This document shows, one piece after another, positions 33,357-44,669 of a stretch of DNA of 64,000 nt; within the stretch, counting starts at the first letter, position 1, and the number at the start of each line of letters is the position of its first letter. The notes under the pieces are model-generated. The model saw nothing but the letters and a program-made list of their open reading frames with translations, was not told the origin of the DNA and made no database searches. The position numbers and the translations under genes were made by a program. The stretch spans positions 5,699,501-5,763,500 of the forward strand of contig CAJFCV020000005.1 of the NCBI GenBank assembly GCA_904066235.2, in the 5' to 3' direction. The stretch comes from Bursaphelenchus xylophilus. Its lineage: Eukaryota > Nematoda > Chromadorea > Rhabditida > Aphelenchoididae.

Positions 33357-35027
33357 ATGCCCTCCACAGCGATTCGGTCTCATTCCAATGATATTACAGC
33401 AAACTGTGTTAACTCAACCGGCCCGGCCCTCACACATAGTCATTCCCAGCGATCAGCATTCGGCTGGGGTCGTCGAGTGGGCAGCAACGTCAGTGGCGCG
33501 ATGAGTGGCAGATTGTCAGCTGCTGGGCAGATGAGTTTCCGCCGACTCAGCAACAATGCCCAACGGAAGCCGGTGACGTCTGGCCGGACTCATATCTTCG
33601 CCGGAACGTTCCGAGTAAGTGTTTCTTCGGCGGGGTTTTTATATCTTAGCCCCCTCCCCAGAACAACCTGCTATAATGTCCCCGCAGGCGCCCCAAAAAA
33701 CACATTTCCATCCCAGGTTTCGTCTTCTCGACTTTTACCTTATTCATGGCGTCCGACCCAATTCCTGACACTCGCCTCGTGCGGCTCTAAGCGGGAGAAA
33801 TAGTGGCCATCTCATCAACAAAGCATGAGTTCGGTGGGTTAAACTAGTCGTTTTGTGTCTTGGGGAGGTGCTAAGCAACTCCACACATCATTAAACATGC
33901 GTGGTAATCTTGTGGGGCTATGGGAGAGCCCAACCTCCTCTTAGTCTGAGCCACATGCTCGTCCCCAGGAACGAAGGGTTATAATCAAGCAACCTCTGCC
34001 CCCGGGGCCATTTCGAAAAAAAGCAAATCTGGCCTCCTCCACCAGTTTCCCGGCCCATCTTTCGGCGCTGGCAGCCGAGGTCCGTAGCCGGGGAGCCCAG
34101 GCGACTTCTAGGCATAGTGTACAAATGGACTCCCCCCGTCTTCGCCATGCCCCTCCAGGGCCCGCGACCCGGATGATAGCCATGCCAACTTTTCGCAGGG
34201 ACTCTGCCGACCCACGATTTACTTTCCGTCGTAGCGACACTCGCCGCAGCTCCCAGTTCAATATCTGGTTGACTCGTAAAAACTTACCCATTCTTCAGGC
34301 AAAGTTCAGTCAGGATCAACAGTCCGACGATGGAACCACCCCTCTCATCACCAAGCTGGATAAGTACTCGCCGGAAGAGTTGAAAGAATATCGACAAGTC
34401 TTCAATATGTTTGACACTGGTGAGGGCAACACTTTATGTCTTTTGAATTATTATAAGACGAAAATCTCTGACGTAATTCTTGTCTCAATCAAAGTCATCA
34501 TAACCTAACTTCAGTCAAATCTTTTCAGTTTTATGTCTCAAAATTTTTTAGACCGAAGTGGAGCAATAGGACTTGATGAACTTGAGAATGCAATCACAAA
34601 TCTTGGCATGGATCCAAAACAAGTCGATTTAGAGATGCTGATAAAGGAGGCAGATAAAAGAGGGAATCATCAGATTGATTTCGATGAGTTCTGTGAAGTA
34701 ATGAAGACCATGAGTGAGAAAACTCAGTCCTGGAACGAGATCATCAAGGAATGCTTCACCGTATTCGATCGAGTGAGTTTTTTTGCAGATCGGCCGATGC
34801 TAATCCTCTTACCATGCTTTCCTTATATTCGCCCTTTCCAGAGTGAAAACGGGCTCATCTCGAAGCGGGACTTCGAGTTTGTGTTGCGGGAACTCGGACA
34901 TATCACCAATTCGGAATTATTGGACGAGTTATTTTTGGAATACGACGTGGATAGCGACGGTTTCATCGACTTTGACGAGTTCTCGTTCCTCGTCAAGAAC
35001 TATTTGACAGATGATGATGTGTTCTGA
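33357..35027 (+). CDS. calmodulin-like EF-hand protein with long N-terminal extension
   Basis: Exons 33357-33614, 34299-34419, 34552-34772 and 34842-35027 agree in phase (261 residues). The first 86 residues are Ser/Arg-rich and unique. The rest is a four-EF-hand calmodulin-type fold starting YSPEELKEYRQVFNMFD. Loop 1 (DTDRSGAIGLDE) and loop 4 (DVDSDGFIDFDE) are canonical. Loop 2 (DKRGNHQIDFDE) lacks the Asp/Ser at position 3 and the Gly at position 6. Loop 3 (DRSENGLISKRD) has Asp instead of Glu at position 12. Calcium is therefore probably bound mainly by loops 1 and 4. An alternative 5' exon at about 34125-34298 is open and in frame with exon 2 and could give another N-terminus. The exact orthologue (cal family) is not resolved. 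Confidence 0.85.
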
Positions 35028-36650
35028 ATTTGGGTCTTTCAATGCAGCCGCCCTTTTTGTTACTTGATTATCGATACCTCGTTATTCACCCCTTACGAGC
35101 CGCAACCATTTTGTTTATTTTATGTTCAAGGCTTTAGGGGATCCTCCTGCAGGCTTATTGGTGTATTTCTAACACTTACTGTATCATACCTGCATCTGTA
35201 CAATATTGTATAATTACCGGTTTCAAATTGCGTCCAGAAATACATTCCGAAATACTTTTTTTTTTGTTATTTTTTCTTTCCAAAAAGTCCTCCCCTCTCT
35301 GAAATCGTGTAAAAAGGAGAGTCGGAGAGAGGAGAAGGGGAGCAATGGATGGAGGGGTCTTTGGGAGGGAGAGAGCACTCCAAAAAGAGAGACAACGAAA
35401 CACCGTCACGCCGGTCAATACAACTACTACTTCTCGTTCTTCCATACAGCCACAGTTCCTTCTTTCTGGTGGGTCCGTCGCTGGAATTCTTCAACGATAT
35501 CGGTGGATTTATCTATATCTTTTAACGAAAAAAGTTCATTTAGCTGTTACTAAAAGCCCGTGAAAGAATGGCGTCATTCTCCGGATCACATGCGTGATAG
35601 TTTATTGCCTCTTTAAGAGGACATAAGGACATATGCCGATAGTCTCAATTATTGAGCTTTTATGTTATTTTTTCTCGTTTTGTGCCATAATCTGGTCATG
35701 GATCCGTCTGTCGTCAAATGCTATTTCGATTTTCCATTTTTTTATTTCGAAATCTATGACTCATTTGTTGGTTATATAGGGGTTCAATGTACGATGACAT
35801 CAACTCAGCCCTTCTTTTTCTACCGTAGTTTATACTTCCCTTTAGGGGGCTCCCATTTTGGATCGACTTAGGTCCCACCACGATATATTTCTCCCAAGCC
35901 ACGCGATAAAAATTCATACGCTGAACAGAAAAAATAAAAGAAATTATCTTCCATTTTTCAGGTTTCTGTTTTCCAGACGCTTGAATTGAACTGTCCGCCG
36001 AGCTACAGGTGTATGACATTGAGTTTCAAAGAAGGCACTAAGCGTTTTATGGTTGACAGCCTACAAGGTGAGTTTTGGTCGATCTTTATTGTGTTTTAAG
36101 ATTATCAGTTCAGAAAAAAGTACTGAAGACTTGTTTTTATATTTATTGATCGCAGTAATCGATAAAATGCAATTCTGTCTTGTTATCTGGTGCAATATAC
36201 CTAATTTCAGGAAGGTTGTCTCGTAAACGAAAGAAACTGAAGCAGCTTGCCGAGTGCTCATCCCTTGGCAATCACGCCGGGCTCAGAGCAAATAACGTAT
36301 GCAATTTGGGGTCAGAAACTCTGTCGCCATTTTCGGAATTTCAGTCCTCGACTCAATTTCCGGTCGTTTCCGATCGGTTAGTCATTGTAAGTGAACTTAC
36401 CGTGGAAATTTGCATGAGTGATGTATGGGGACCTCTCCACAAACCTGGAGTTTAATCATTTTCGCTGATCTTTTCCTGAATTGGAACGGTTGTTTTGCCA
36501 GTCCTCCGCTACATCGTTTCATGCATATTGGTTTCCCCCTTGTAGTCATCAACATTCTGGAGACTTTAATTTTAGTGTCTTCCTTAATAATCACGTAATT
36601 CATCATTCATCTCTTTTTCCTGGCAATTGCCCCCAAGTCAGCAAGTCAAG
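35028..36650. other. intergenic, no gene supported
   Basis: About 1.6 kb including a GA-rich stretch (35315-35395). Short open frames occur on both strands without domain features. The region before 36651 may hold untranslated leader of eIF5, with an acceptor-like AAGTCAG at 36635-36641. Confidence 0.4.
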
Positions 36651-38095
36651 ATGGCCAAGAACATCAATGTGAACCGTAATGTCCAAGATCCTTATTACCG
36701 CTACAAGATGCCTCGCATCATGGCCAAGGTTGAAGGAAAGGGAAATGGTATAAAGACTGTTATAGCCAACATGTCCGACATTGCCAAGGCCCTGTGTCGT
36801 CCACCGACTTGTAAGTATTCTCTCGGTATTCAATTCTTGGTTTAGATCCGACAAAGTATTTTGGTTGCGAATTGGGAGCTCAAACCAACTTCGATCTGAA
36901 GAATGACCGGTACATTGTGAACGGAGAGCATGACGCCAACAAATTGCAGGATATATTAGACGGCTTCATTCGAAAGTTCGTTCTATGCCCTGCATGTGAC
37001 AATCCGGAGACAACTCTGACCGTTAAGCGGAACACCATCCACAGCAAGTGCAAGGCGTGTGGTCATGCTTTTATCGTTGATCCCAAGCACAAGATTTCCA
37101 CTTTTATTCTGAAAAATCCACCACCAACTGAAAGTAGCGATGATGAAAAGAACAAAGACAACAACTCTCCCTCCGAGGATATGATGGAAGGAGTAGATAT
37201 GAATGGAGTTCAGAAGATCCCTGTGGGTGAAGATGATGATGATTGGGCACCTGAACCATTGGCAGAAACCGAGAAGCTGAGTGCTCAGATTGGAAAGTTG
37301 ATTATTGATCGAGATCTGGAGAAGTCGGTAGAAGAACGGTTAGATATGCTTCATCAATATTTCCTCAATGCAAGGGACGAAGATCGTCTGGGAGTAAGAT
37401 TTTGAATTAAATTAGCTTGTTATCACTTTTATTCTTACAACTAATTGGTTTGTTTCAGGAAATCAAGAGCTTGGTCAACGAAGCTGAACGTCTGGAGTTG
37501 AAGACGAAGGCACCTCTTTTAGTTTCTGATGTCATCTTCACCAGCAACGTTCTTCAGGAAATCAAGGAACATCGAAATCTTCTGCTTCTTTTCTGTTATG
37601 AGAACAAAAAAGCGCAAAGATATTTGCTGGGAGGGATAGAACAACTCATCCAGAAGATCCCTGATCTTCTTCCTAAAGCGGCTCACATTGTAAAGTTGTT
37701 ATACGATGAGGATTTGTGCAGTGAAGAGGCGATATTGGCTTGGGGATCCAAGGTAAGTTTATAAAAATTTTAGGGTTAAAACTTTTCACTATGACGACGT
37801 GAATTAGTTTCATTTTTAGCCAAGTTCGAAGTACGTGAAGAAAGAATTGGCTAAGGAGATCATCAAGAAGTGCGAGCCGTTTTTGGTTTGGCTTAAGGAG
37901 GCCGAAGAAGAAACTGAATCTGAGGAGGAAGATGAAGATGACGTAGCCGTTGACTTCGACGAGCGGAGCAAGAATATTGGAGTTACGATCACCGAGAAGA
38001 TTGCGCCTCAGACCAACGGAAAGGCCAATGGAACCGCGGTCCCTGCGGCTGTCGTCACCGAGGATGGCCAGGAGGTCGACATCGACGACATTTAA
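36651..38095 (+). CDS. eif-5: translation initiation factor eIF5
   Basis: Exons 36651-36810, 36846-37393, 37459-37752 and 37820-38095 agree in phase (425 residues, typical of eIF5). eIF5 is the GTPase activator of eIF2 in the 43S preinitiation complex. The N-terminal domain has [24 protein letters not shown] with the Arg finger (DPYYRYKM), and the zinc-binding set [10 protein letters not shown] with CKACGH. The C-terminal W2/HEAT domain runs from about residue 237 to near 390 and ends in the acidic aromatic box [18 protein letters not shown] that contacts eIF2-beta and eIF1. A charged linker ([23 protein letters not shown]) lies between. High confidence. Confidence 0.96.
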
Positions 38096-38382
38096 AGTTA
38101 TTAAAAGCGTTTATCCGTGTATACCCCCATATATATTTGTCTTCTTCAGAATCATGATATAAACTTTTTATTCGAATTTGTGGGAGTTTTCTTTGTCGCA
38201 GAGATTTGTTTAGACACCTTTGATGTCAAATAATGCAACACCTTTGAAGTTTTACGTCCTCTCTTCTATTTGCAACATCAGAATCGGAACACTCCTAGAT
38301 CCATTTGAAAATTTGATTAACGGCAATCCCTTTCCAGCTTATATATAAATGCATCTGGAACGCACTGGGATGCATTCATACC
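38096..38382. other. short spacer with TATA box
   Basis: Spacer between eIF5 and the small secreted protein gene. TTATATATAAATG at about 38339-38351 is a likely TATA element placed 32-44 bp before the next ATG, implying a very short 5' leader. Confidence 0.5.
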
Positions 38383-39012
38383 ATGAATTCTGTACTTATA
38401 TGTTTCCTTCTAGTAAGCGTAATCTTTGCATGTCAGCCCGATCCAGGAAATCACGGACCTTTGAGCGATTGTAAGTTTTGAGATCACGGCTAAAATTGGA
38501 TTAGATGAAATAACTACAAATCCCATCTTCGGTTTTAAATACAGTCCTCCTGTTCAATGGACTTGGTCTCTCACACCATTGGAAGGACAAGAACCAAGTG
38601 AAGAAGCAGCTCTGACCCTGATTAGGAATACTGTCAGAGAAAAGGTAAAGTAATAGACCTAGCCTAATGTACTTAGTTTACGGAAGCCGTCAAAAAGGAG
38701 ACTCTCTTTCCTCCCACTAATTTAAACATCACCACCGATCTTGTTCATCCCCAGGAGGTGCTGATTGTAACAGATCCTGCAGCAGAACTGACGGATGGAC
38801 AAGGGCGAGTGCAATTGGGTGTTGTGGCCACCATTTGCAAGGGGAATGAGACCTGTACTGAACAGCCTTTGATCATAGAAGACCATTTGTATCTATTCAA
38901 CGGACCTCTCTTAAATGGGCGGCAATGGAGAAATGTGGCAAATTATTTGTGGGCGGACCTCCAGGTTCACAATGGAGTCCTTTTTAGAGCTCCGATTACA
39001 GTAACCAAGTAA
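38383..39012 (+). CDS. small secreted protein, unknown family
   Basis: Exons 38383-38470, 38505-38644 and 38677-39012 agree in phase (187 residues), with introns of 34 and 32 nt. A clear signal peptide (MNSVLICFLLVSVIFAC) begins the protein. The mature part has one CKGNETC segment with two cysteines, two likely N-glycosylation sites (NITT, NETC), and a conserved-looking end (YLWADLQVHNGVLFRAPITVTK). I do not recognise a domain. The TATA box just upstream suggests strong or tissue-specific expression (inference). Confidence 0.7.
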
Positions 39013-39063
39013 ATGAGAGCCAACAATTTATTCACACTACATTCGAATAAACATTACCTATCA

Positions 39064-40236
39064 TCAATTGAGTGTAGACCGAGACCCGGTTTTGTTCTGC
39101 CGATGGCGGGGATTGTCCCGATCTTCGCTTTTCTGTCTCCGAGTACTGACTGAGGCACTTCGACTTGATCTGGTTGAATTGGGAGTAGTATGTGCCCGCC
39201 TTTGCCGTTGTCTTGCACGATTGTGTCGTTGCATCAAAGGACTGTTGTATTGTGATCCAAACCCATAAGGAGTGCCCAAGGCGGTATAGGGAGAAGGATC
39301 AGACCAAGTACTGAATGAAGTAGGCGTGTATGGCTGAAGTGCCATCTCACGCTACAAATCTATATGTTATACTACAATCATACCTACTGTTTGTCTGCTA
39401 TGGGTATACATCCTATCGGTCCAAGCCACACTCAGCATCGACCAGGCACTGGCTGCATGTGGATAAGCTCTAACGCATTCTTGAGAGAACATAATCTCGG
39501 CAAAACATTCCCCCAACTTATGCCAGACTTGTCGCTTAAACCCTAAGGGGATTAACCTGGCATGGGCGCGACCTGAATGTTGGTCTGCAATGATCTCAAC
39601 CCTCTACTTACCGATGGTTGCTGGATCCCAAACTGGTTTCTGCAAGGGCATGTCGAACATAATGGCCATGATCGCATCAATGAAATCAATCATCAAATGG
39701 GCATGATCCCTCAGAGTAGCGATGGATCCGGAAGAGCATCTTCTTTTCCGATCCTCCACACATTTGAGAAAGGCACTTTTATAGAAGACTCCCATGATCT
39801 CCGGATCACTCTCCATCAGTCTATCGAATACCTTCTCCATGATCTGTAAGGTCCCCCGACCGGACGTTTTCGGAGCTTCGCTAAGTCTTTTCCAGGTAAC
39901 TCTCAAAGCTCTTCTCTGAAAAAGGATTACTGTAATACTCAGAGTCTCACATGATTCTCTGTTAATCGTGACCCAAATTCTCCAACAAAATGGTGAAGAG
40001 CCATGGACGTCATAGCCTCGGAAGGCGCATCATCATCGCTTTCTACTCGACTCAGATCCGAACTTTTCCTCCCACAAATACTTGGAGTTGTCGAACCTGG
40101 CTTTCCCGCTAAAATAAAAATATTATTGTCGTTTGATTTAACAATAAAAAGGTATCCTACTTGGATCGTCGGTGTATTCGTCATTCAGCTGCTGGATCAG
40201 CTTCCTCCTCTGGATAGCCTCTTTAATTCGCATCAT
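39064..40236 (-). CDS. nematode globin with Arg/Ser-rich C-terminal tail
   Basis: Starts MMRIKEAIQRRKLIQQL at 40236. Five exons: the start exon, AGKPGSTTPSICGRKS..., the globin A-E exon (39906-39606), the F-H exon (up to 39386) and the tail exon from 39351. The globin fold is recognised from RVTWKRLSEAPK, VFDRLMESDPEIMGVF, LRDHAHLMIDFIDAI (distal His in LRDHAH), GRAHARLIPLGFKRQVW (proximal His) and AAWSMLSVAW-like SAWSMLSVAWTDRM. The intron before the F helix is read as 39 nt. The tail (about 90 residues) is rich in Arg, Ser, Thr and Gln and contains no known domain. Nematodes have many such extended globins with sensory or redox roles. Haem binding is expected from both histidines. Confidence 0.85.
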
Positions 40237-40539
40237 CTTGCTGACTTTTCAGTAGAAGATCGAAACAAAGGGAACCGAGTCTTCTTTTTTGACCGAAAAC
40301 AGACAGAATTCCCACACTTTATCGCCCTTCAGAAGTTCATAATCCGTCCCTCGAAATCATAGCAACCCGAAGAGAATAACTGAAGTGCCAAACTCTAGAA
40401 TATCTGATTCGAATTCCTGCGAAATGTTTTTTTTCAAACCGCCCTCAGCGCTTAGATAGCCCGACTTTGCAAGTTTCCGGAAGATATGCATTACTTGGAC
40501 AAACAGAATAACCTTATATTTATTACAAACCCAGACTTT
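40237..40539. other. spacer between acetyl-CoA hydrolase and globin genes
   Basis: About 300 bp, with both flanking genes on the minus strand. Distance and orientation would allow an operon but are not decisive. No exon seen. Confidence 0.35.
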
Positions 40540-42715
40540 TCACAGATCCCTTCTGGGCAGAGCACCAAATCTTTTAAAGGCCGCTTTTTCGAGATGCTCT
40601 CGATCCCCCGGATGGGCCACTCGGATAAGTTCGTAAGCTCGATGGAGATTACTTCGAGCCCAGAGATCGGCAATTCCATATTCGGTGACTAGATAACGGA
40701 CATGAGCTCGAGTTGAGACTACACCAGCTCCCTAAAACAGCGCTCTGTTAAAACAGGACTACTTATACGTAATAATCTAAATTTGTTATACTCACCTCTT
40801 TTATAATTGGGACAATCTTCGAATGCCCTTTCTCGGTCCTGGAGGTGATTGCAATTATGGATTTCCCCCTTCCGTCCTTTCCGTTCGCAGAGCCATAAAC
40901 GAAGTCAACCTGACCTCCAAAACCTAAAGTTTTTGTATAGATTTAAAGATGACGTCATTACTATATACAAACCTGAGAAAATTGAAGTTCCAATTGAATC
41001 AGAAACCACTTGCCCCGTCAGATCAATCTCAATGGCGGAATTAATACCAGTCATACGATGATTTGAGGCGATCACATCAACGTCATTTGTGTATCCCACA
41101 CTTCCAAAAACTTAAATACTTGGTTGAAATATGTATTATTTAGGGCTTACCAAAATCTTCATTTCCGTCAATAAAATCATAGAAATGTTTGGAACCCATG
41201 GCAAAAGCGAGGACTCCCTTCCCCGGATGCAAAGTCTTCTTCGAATTATTTACATTTCCATTCCTCATCAGACTGATAATACCATCGCTTACCATCTCAG
41301 TGTGTAGTCCTAGATTCTTATGATGCGTTAATTTACTCAGTACAGCATCTGGAATCGAGCCAATACCTAAAATAGGGGCCTGTTTAACAAAATCAGTACG
41401 ATCTTACCCAATTGCAAGGTTGCTTCGTCCTCGACTAAATTTTCCGCAATTAGTCTCCCGATCTCCTCCTCTTCTGGCTTTATTACAGCCTTAGGGACCC
41501 CGGAAATGGGAGTCTCGGTTTCAGAGACCAAATAATCAATGTGGGAGACATGGATTTTACTATCCCCGAAAGTCAAAGGTTGGGATTCATTTATCGAAGC
41601 TGAAAAAAGATCATTAAGTGGTCAACTTTACGAGTCAGTCACACTCGAATTGCGCCATTTTCGTCATGTCAAATTGCACTGACACTTTCATTATCAAATT
41701 GAATTTTTAGGGTGTCCAACTTCTATAATCAAGTTTAAAAACTTGTTGCACTCTTTCCAATTTTCGACAGTAATCGATATGGTATGATGAAGATTACCGG
41801 CGATGATCACCGCGACAATGTCCGGGTCGTGCTTCACTTTGTAAAAAACCCCGTTTTAAAATTTTTAGGAACTAAATTGCTGCTTCTTGCCAAAATGACC
41901 GATGCAATAAGCAGTAAAACTAGTTACGACTTATATAAACGGTATTCATCATAGGCTATGTTAAACTAGCGTTTTATATCAGAATTTTCAATTTTGCTAA
42001 AATGACGAAAATGACGCCAATTTGACGCAACGTGTTCATTAACAACCCTCCTTATCGTTAAAAGACAAAATAAAATAAATTTTATAGGGCGCTTACCAAC
42101 AATCAGTTTGGCATTCCTTGCTGCTGGACTTGACATATCACAATTTACCCCCAAACTACAGTATCCATTCTCATCCGGGGGACTCAGATTCAAGAAGGCC
42201 ACATCGACGGGCAGTCTTTTGTCATCAAAAATCCGTCCAGATTCGTTCAAAAAAAGTGGGATATAATCTGCCTTTCCCTGATTGACAGCCTTTCGAATCG
42301 CTGGGCTTATGAAAATAGCCTTTGGGCGAATGTAATCTTAAATTAAATTAATGGTTAGTAAAATATAGAACATAGAGAAAGGAAGTTTTAAATTACCATA
42401 GATTTCGGGATCCCTGGCAAAAGGAATATCCCCCATCAGTAAAGCTGAGGTCGTCGTAACATTCCGGACGTCGTGTTTCTTCACGTGCTTGCCCAGCGCA
42501 TTCAAAAGATCAACTGGGGTGGAGGCGGCGTGATGAAGATAAACCCAATCCCCGGCTTTTACCACTCTGACTGCATCTTCGATTATCACTTTCTGCGGCT
42601 GGCAGAGGACTGATCCCTTGTATCGGGGTTTGGCTAACTTCCTAAGAGGTTTTTCGTAATGTCGAAGGCCGCTCAAGGGGCGATTGTGGACACGGAAAGG
42701 AAGGGAAAGCCGCAT
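40540..42715 (-). CDS. acer-1: acetyl-CoA hydrolase/CoA-transferase (ACER-1-like), probably mitochondrial
   Basis: Starts MRLSLPFRVHNRPLSGLRHY at 42715, an Arg-rich amphipathic leader typical of mitochondrial import, and ends at a TGA at 40542-40540. The protein is a CoA-transferase/acetyl-CoA hydrolase fold, expected to move CoA between acetyl-CoA and an acid or water. Conserved blocks: GDWVYLHHAASTPVDLL, NLSPPDENGYCSLGVNCD, GLHTEMVSDGI, FVYGSANGKDGRGKSI-like FGGQVDFVYGSANGKD, GAGVVSTRAHVRYLVTEYGIADLW, ELIRVAHPGDR. Six or more exons, phases agreeing where checked. Intron 3 (about 41605-42085) is long and has weak inverted repeats at its edges. Confidence 0.9.
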
Positions 42716-43214
42716 TTTTGGCGACGACCGACTGGGAAGAAGAAGAGAAAAGAGCTGGGGTCAACCAGAAACGCCGCCTTTCGCATCTGATATCAGGGAA
42801 CAATTATATACCTGTAGTTGATCAGATTTGATTAGGCGTTGTCAAGAACGGGGTGTTCAACGTGTGTTTACTTGAATGTTCTCTGGTCGGGTGTTCTCTG
42901 ACAGCTGTGTTAAGAAGTTTCAAAGTATCTTTAATGTCCCTGCAACTCAGACTACGCACATATCCCGCCTGAATTCAATCAGTCCCATGTGATATCTGCT
43001 CCTTCTTATCTATGAACACAAACGGAACTCCGAATGTCTCCAAAAAACCAAAGTTTACAAAAACATCTTGAAAAGCAAGTAACGATGCGAGATGGACCCT
43101 GCAGCGATGATTCCGCCATTAATTATTAGTTTATTCGTTTCACATGATATATTCGAGGGCCCGTCTTTAGATTATATTTGTTTTCTAATGTGAGGATGGA
43201 TGCTGAGAAGATGT
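42716..43214. other. intergenic, no gene seen
   Basis: About 500 bp between two minus-strand genes. No exon supported. Likely promoter of the acetyl-CoA hydrolase gene and 3' UTR of the acyltransferase. Confidence 0.4.
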
Positions 43215-44484
43215 TTAAGATGACTTCTGAATCTCATAGCCAAAGTACGGAGCCAGAGCTGGTTGTTTGGCTTGTTGAGAAAGTAAATACTCAAGGCCTC
43301 CATAGTAGAATTGACACCCAACAAAGAAAGTCATTGTCAACATGGCCAACATGAACTGGTAGCTGTAATTGAACATGATGTAGAGCCATACCACCAACAT
43401 TACACACCAAGCACCAACTATCGCCGCCTGGATCACAAATGTTTGAGTAGACAGCTGAAACATTTATGCATTAACATCGGGTAACACCGACTCGCCTTAA
43501 ACTCGACGTCCCCGGGCTTGGTATCAAAGACTCGCTGCGAAAGGGGTTTCTCGTAGAACTTCTCTAACTTCACCTCCTTATCTTCCCACAGTTTTACCAG
43601 CCATTCCCCAAGTTGTTCCGTCTCTTTGGGTACATCTTTCATTTCAATCTTCCGGACATCAAAGACGATCTTCTTGGGACAAGCTCCAAGAACGCCCAGA
43701 TCAAGCTCAGATTGTACAATCTCTTCCGGATATCCAACAGTTACATCGTAAATGTTATCAATGTAATTGCACTCTCTCATTTTCTGAACAATATGGGTGA
43801 ATCCGGTGACTCTTGGATGGAGAACGTAACCATAATGAACTAGGCCATTCTTATCAGCAAATCTCTTGGAATTAGCAGTAGCAATCGGACATTTGTCTGT
43901 ACCCTCAGGGAATAAGAGAAGTTGGTAATTAAAACCAAGGTTTGAGTAGTACTCTACCAATGTTTCTATCCTCGGGCCATCCTTTTGGAAGACTCTATCC
44001 AGAAATATGAAACAGTTGGAGGCCATCGCCCATCCAGCACCAGGAACATGTTTCAACATTCCTTTCAGGGAGATCTTTTCTGTGGTCAGAAGCCAGGGAT
44101 CCATTCGGAAAAGAGCATTCCAGAAGAAGAGCCAGTCCAGTCTTGTTCTGTGGTTCATGATAATCAAGGCGGGCTTATTTCTGTCCACCAATTCACCTCT
44201 GACTACCAGCTTGACACCAAAGACGTACTCCATTAAACCCTATACAATAGGAAGAATAAGTTTAAAGATTTTTAAAAACTTACAGATGGTAGAACCAACC
44301 AAAATCCAACAAACCTGTCAACCAGTTTCCGATATAATCGAGGTCTGACAAAAAGCAGTGGCATTAAAGGCATCAAAATATAGATTGTTCCTAGAAATGC
44401 AGATAACAACATGCAGATTACGAAGACCCATCCCCGAATCTTTTCGAAAACGGTCGTTTTTTTAATGACTGGTGGCTCAGCCAT
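43215..44484 (-). CDS. lysocardiolipin/AGPAT-type acyltransferase, copy A
   Basis: Starts MAEPPVIKKTTVFEKIRGW at 44484 after a TTTTAG acceptor and ends YEIQKSS at 43215. The PlsC-type acyltransferase domain has NHRTRLDWLFFWNAL (the HX4D block), EKISLKGMLKHVPGAGWAM, FIFLDRV, LLLFPEGTD (block III) and VTVGYP (block IV). N-terminal and C-terminal hydrophobic segments indicate membrane anchoring, probably in ER or mitochondria-associated membrane. The closest characterised relatives are LCLAT1/AGPAT5 and the C. elegans acl-8/9/10 set. It is a tandem paralogue of copy B immediately upstream on the same strand (185-bp gap), so co-transcription is likely. Confidence 0.92.
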
Positions 44485-44669
44485 CGTATTTACCTAAAAC
44501 AATGTGATTATACATAAAAATTGAAGGGGAGAGTTAAGCAAAGTATCAGAATGAATATAACAATATCAAAAATCTTGTAAACTAAAGTCTATCCATTTAT
44601 TATTTACAGATTTTCATTTTATGTTATACATTCCAACCCGTTGACGTTGTCAAAAAAATCAACAGAGCA

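Noticed and set aside
33918..34291. Gly/Arg-rich minus-strand open frames
   Set aside because: Antisense shadows of the 5' region of the calmodulin-like gene.
41640..42035. Weak inverted repeats at the edges of an acetyl-CoA hydrolase intron
   Set aside because: Only about 12 bp (CATTTTCGTCAT) match well; ends and TA flanks are not clear enough to call a transposon.
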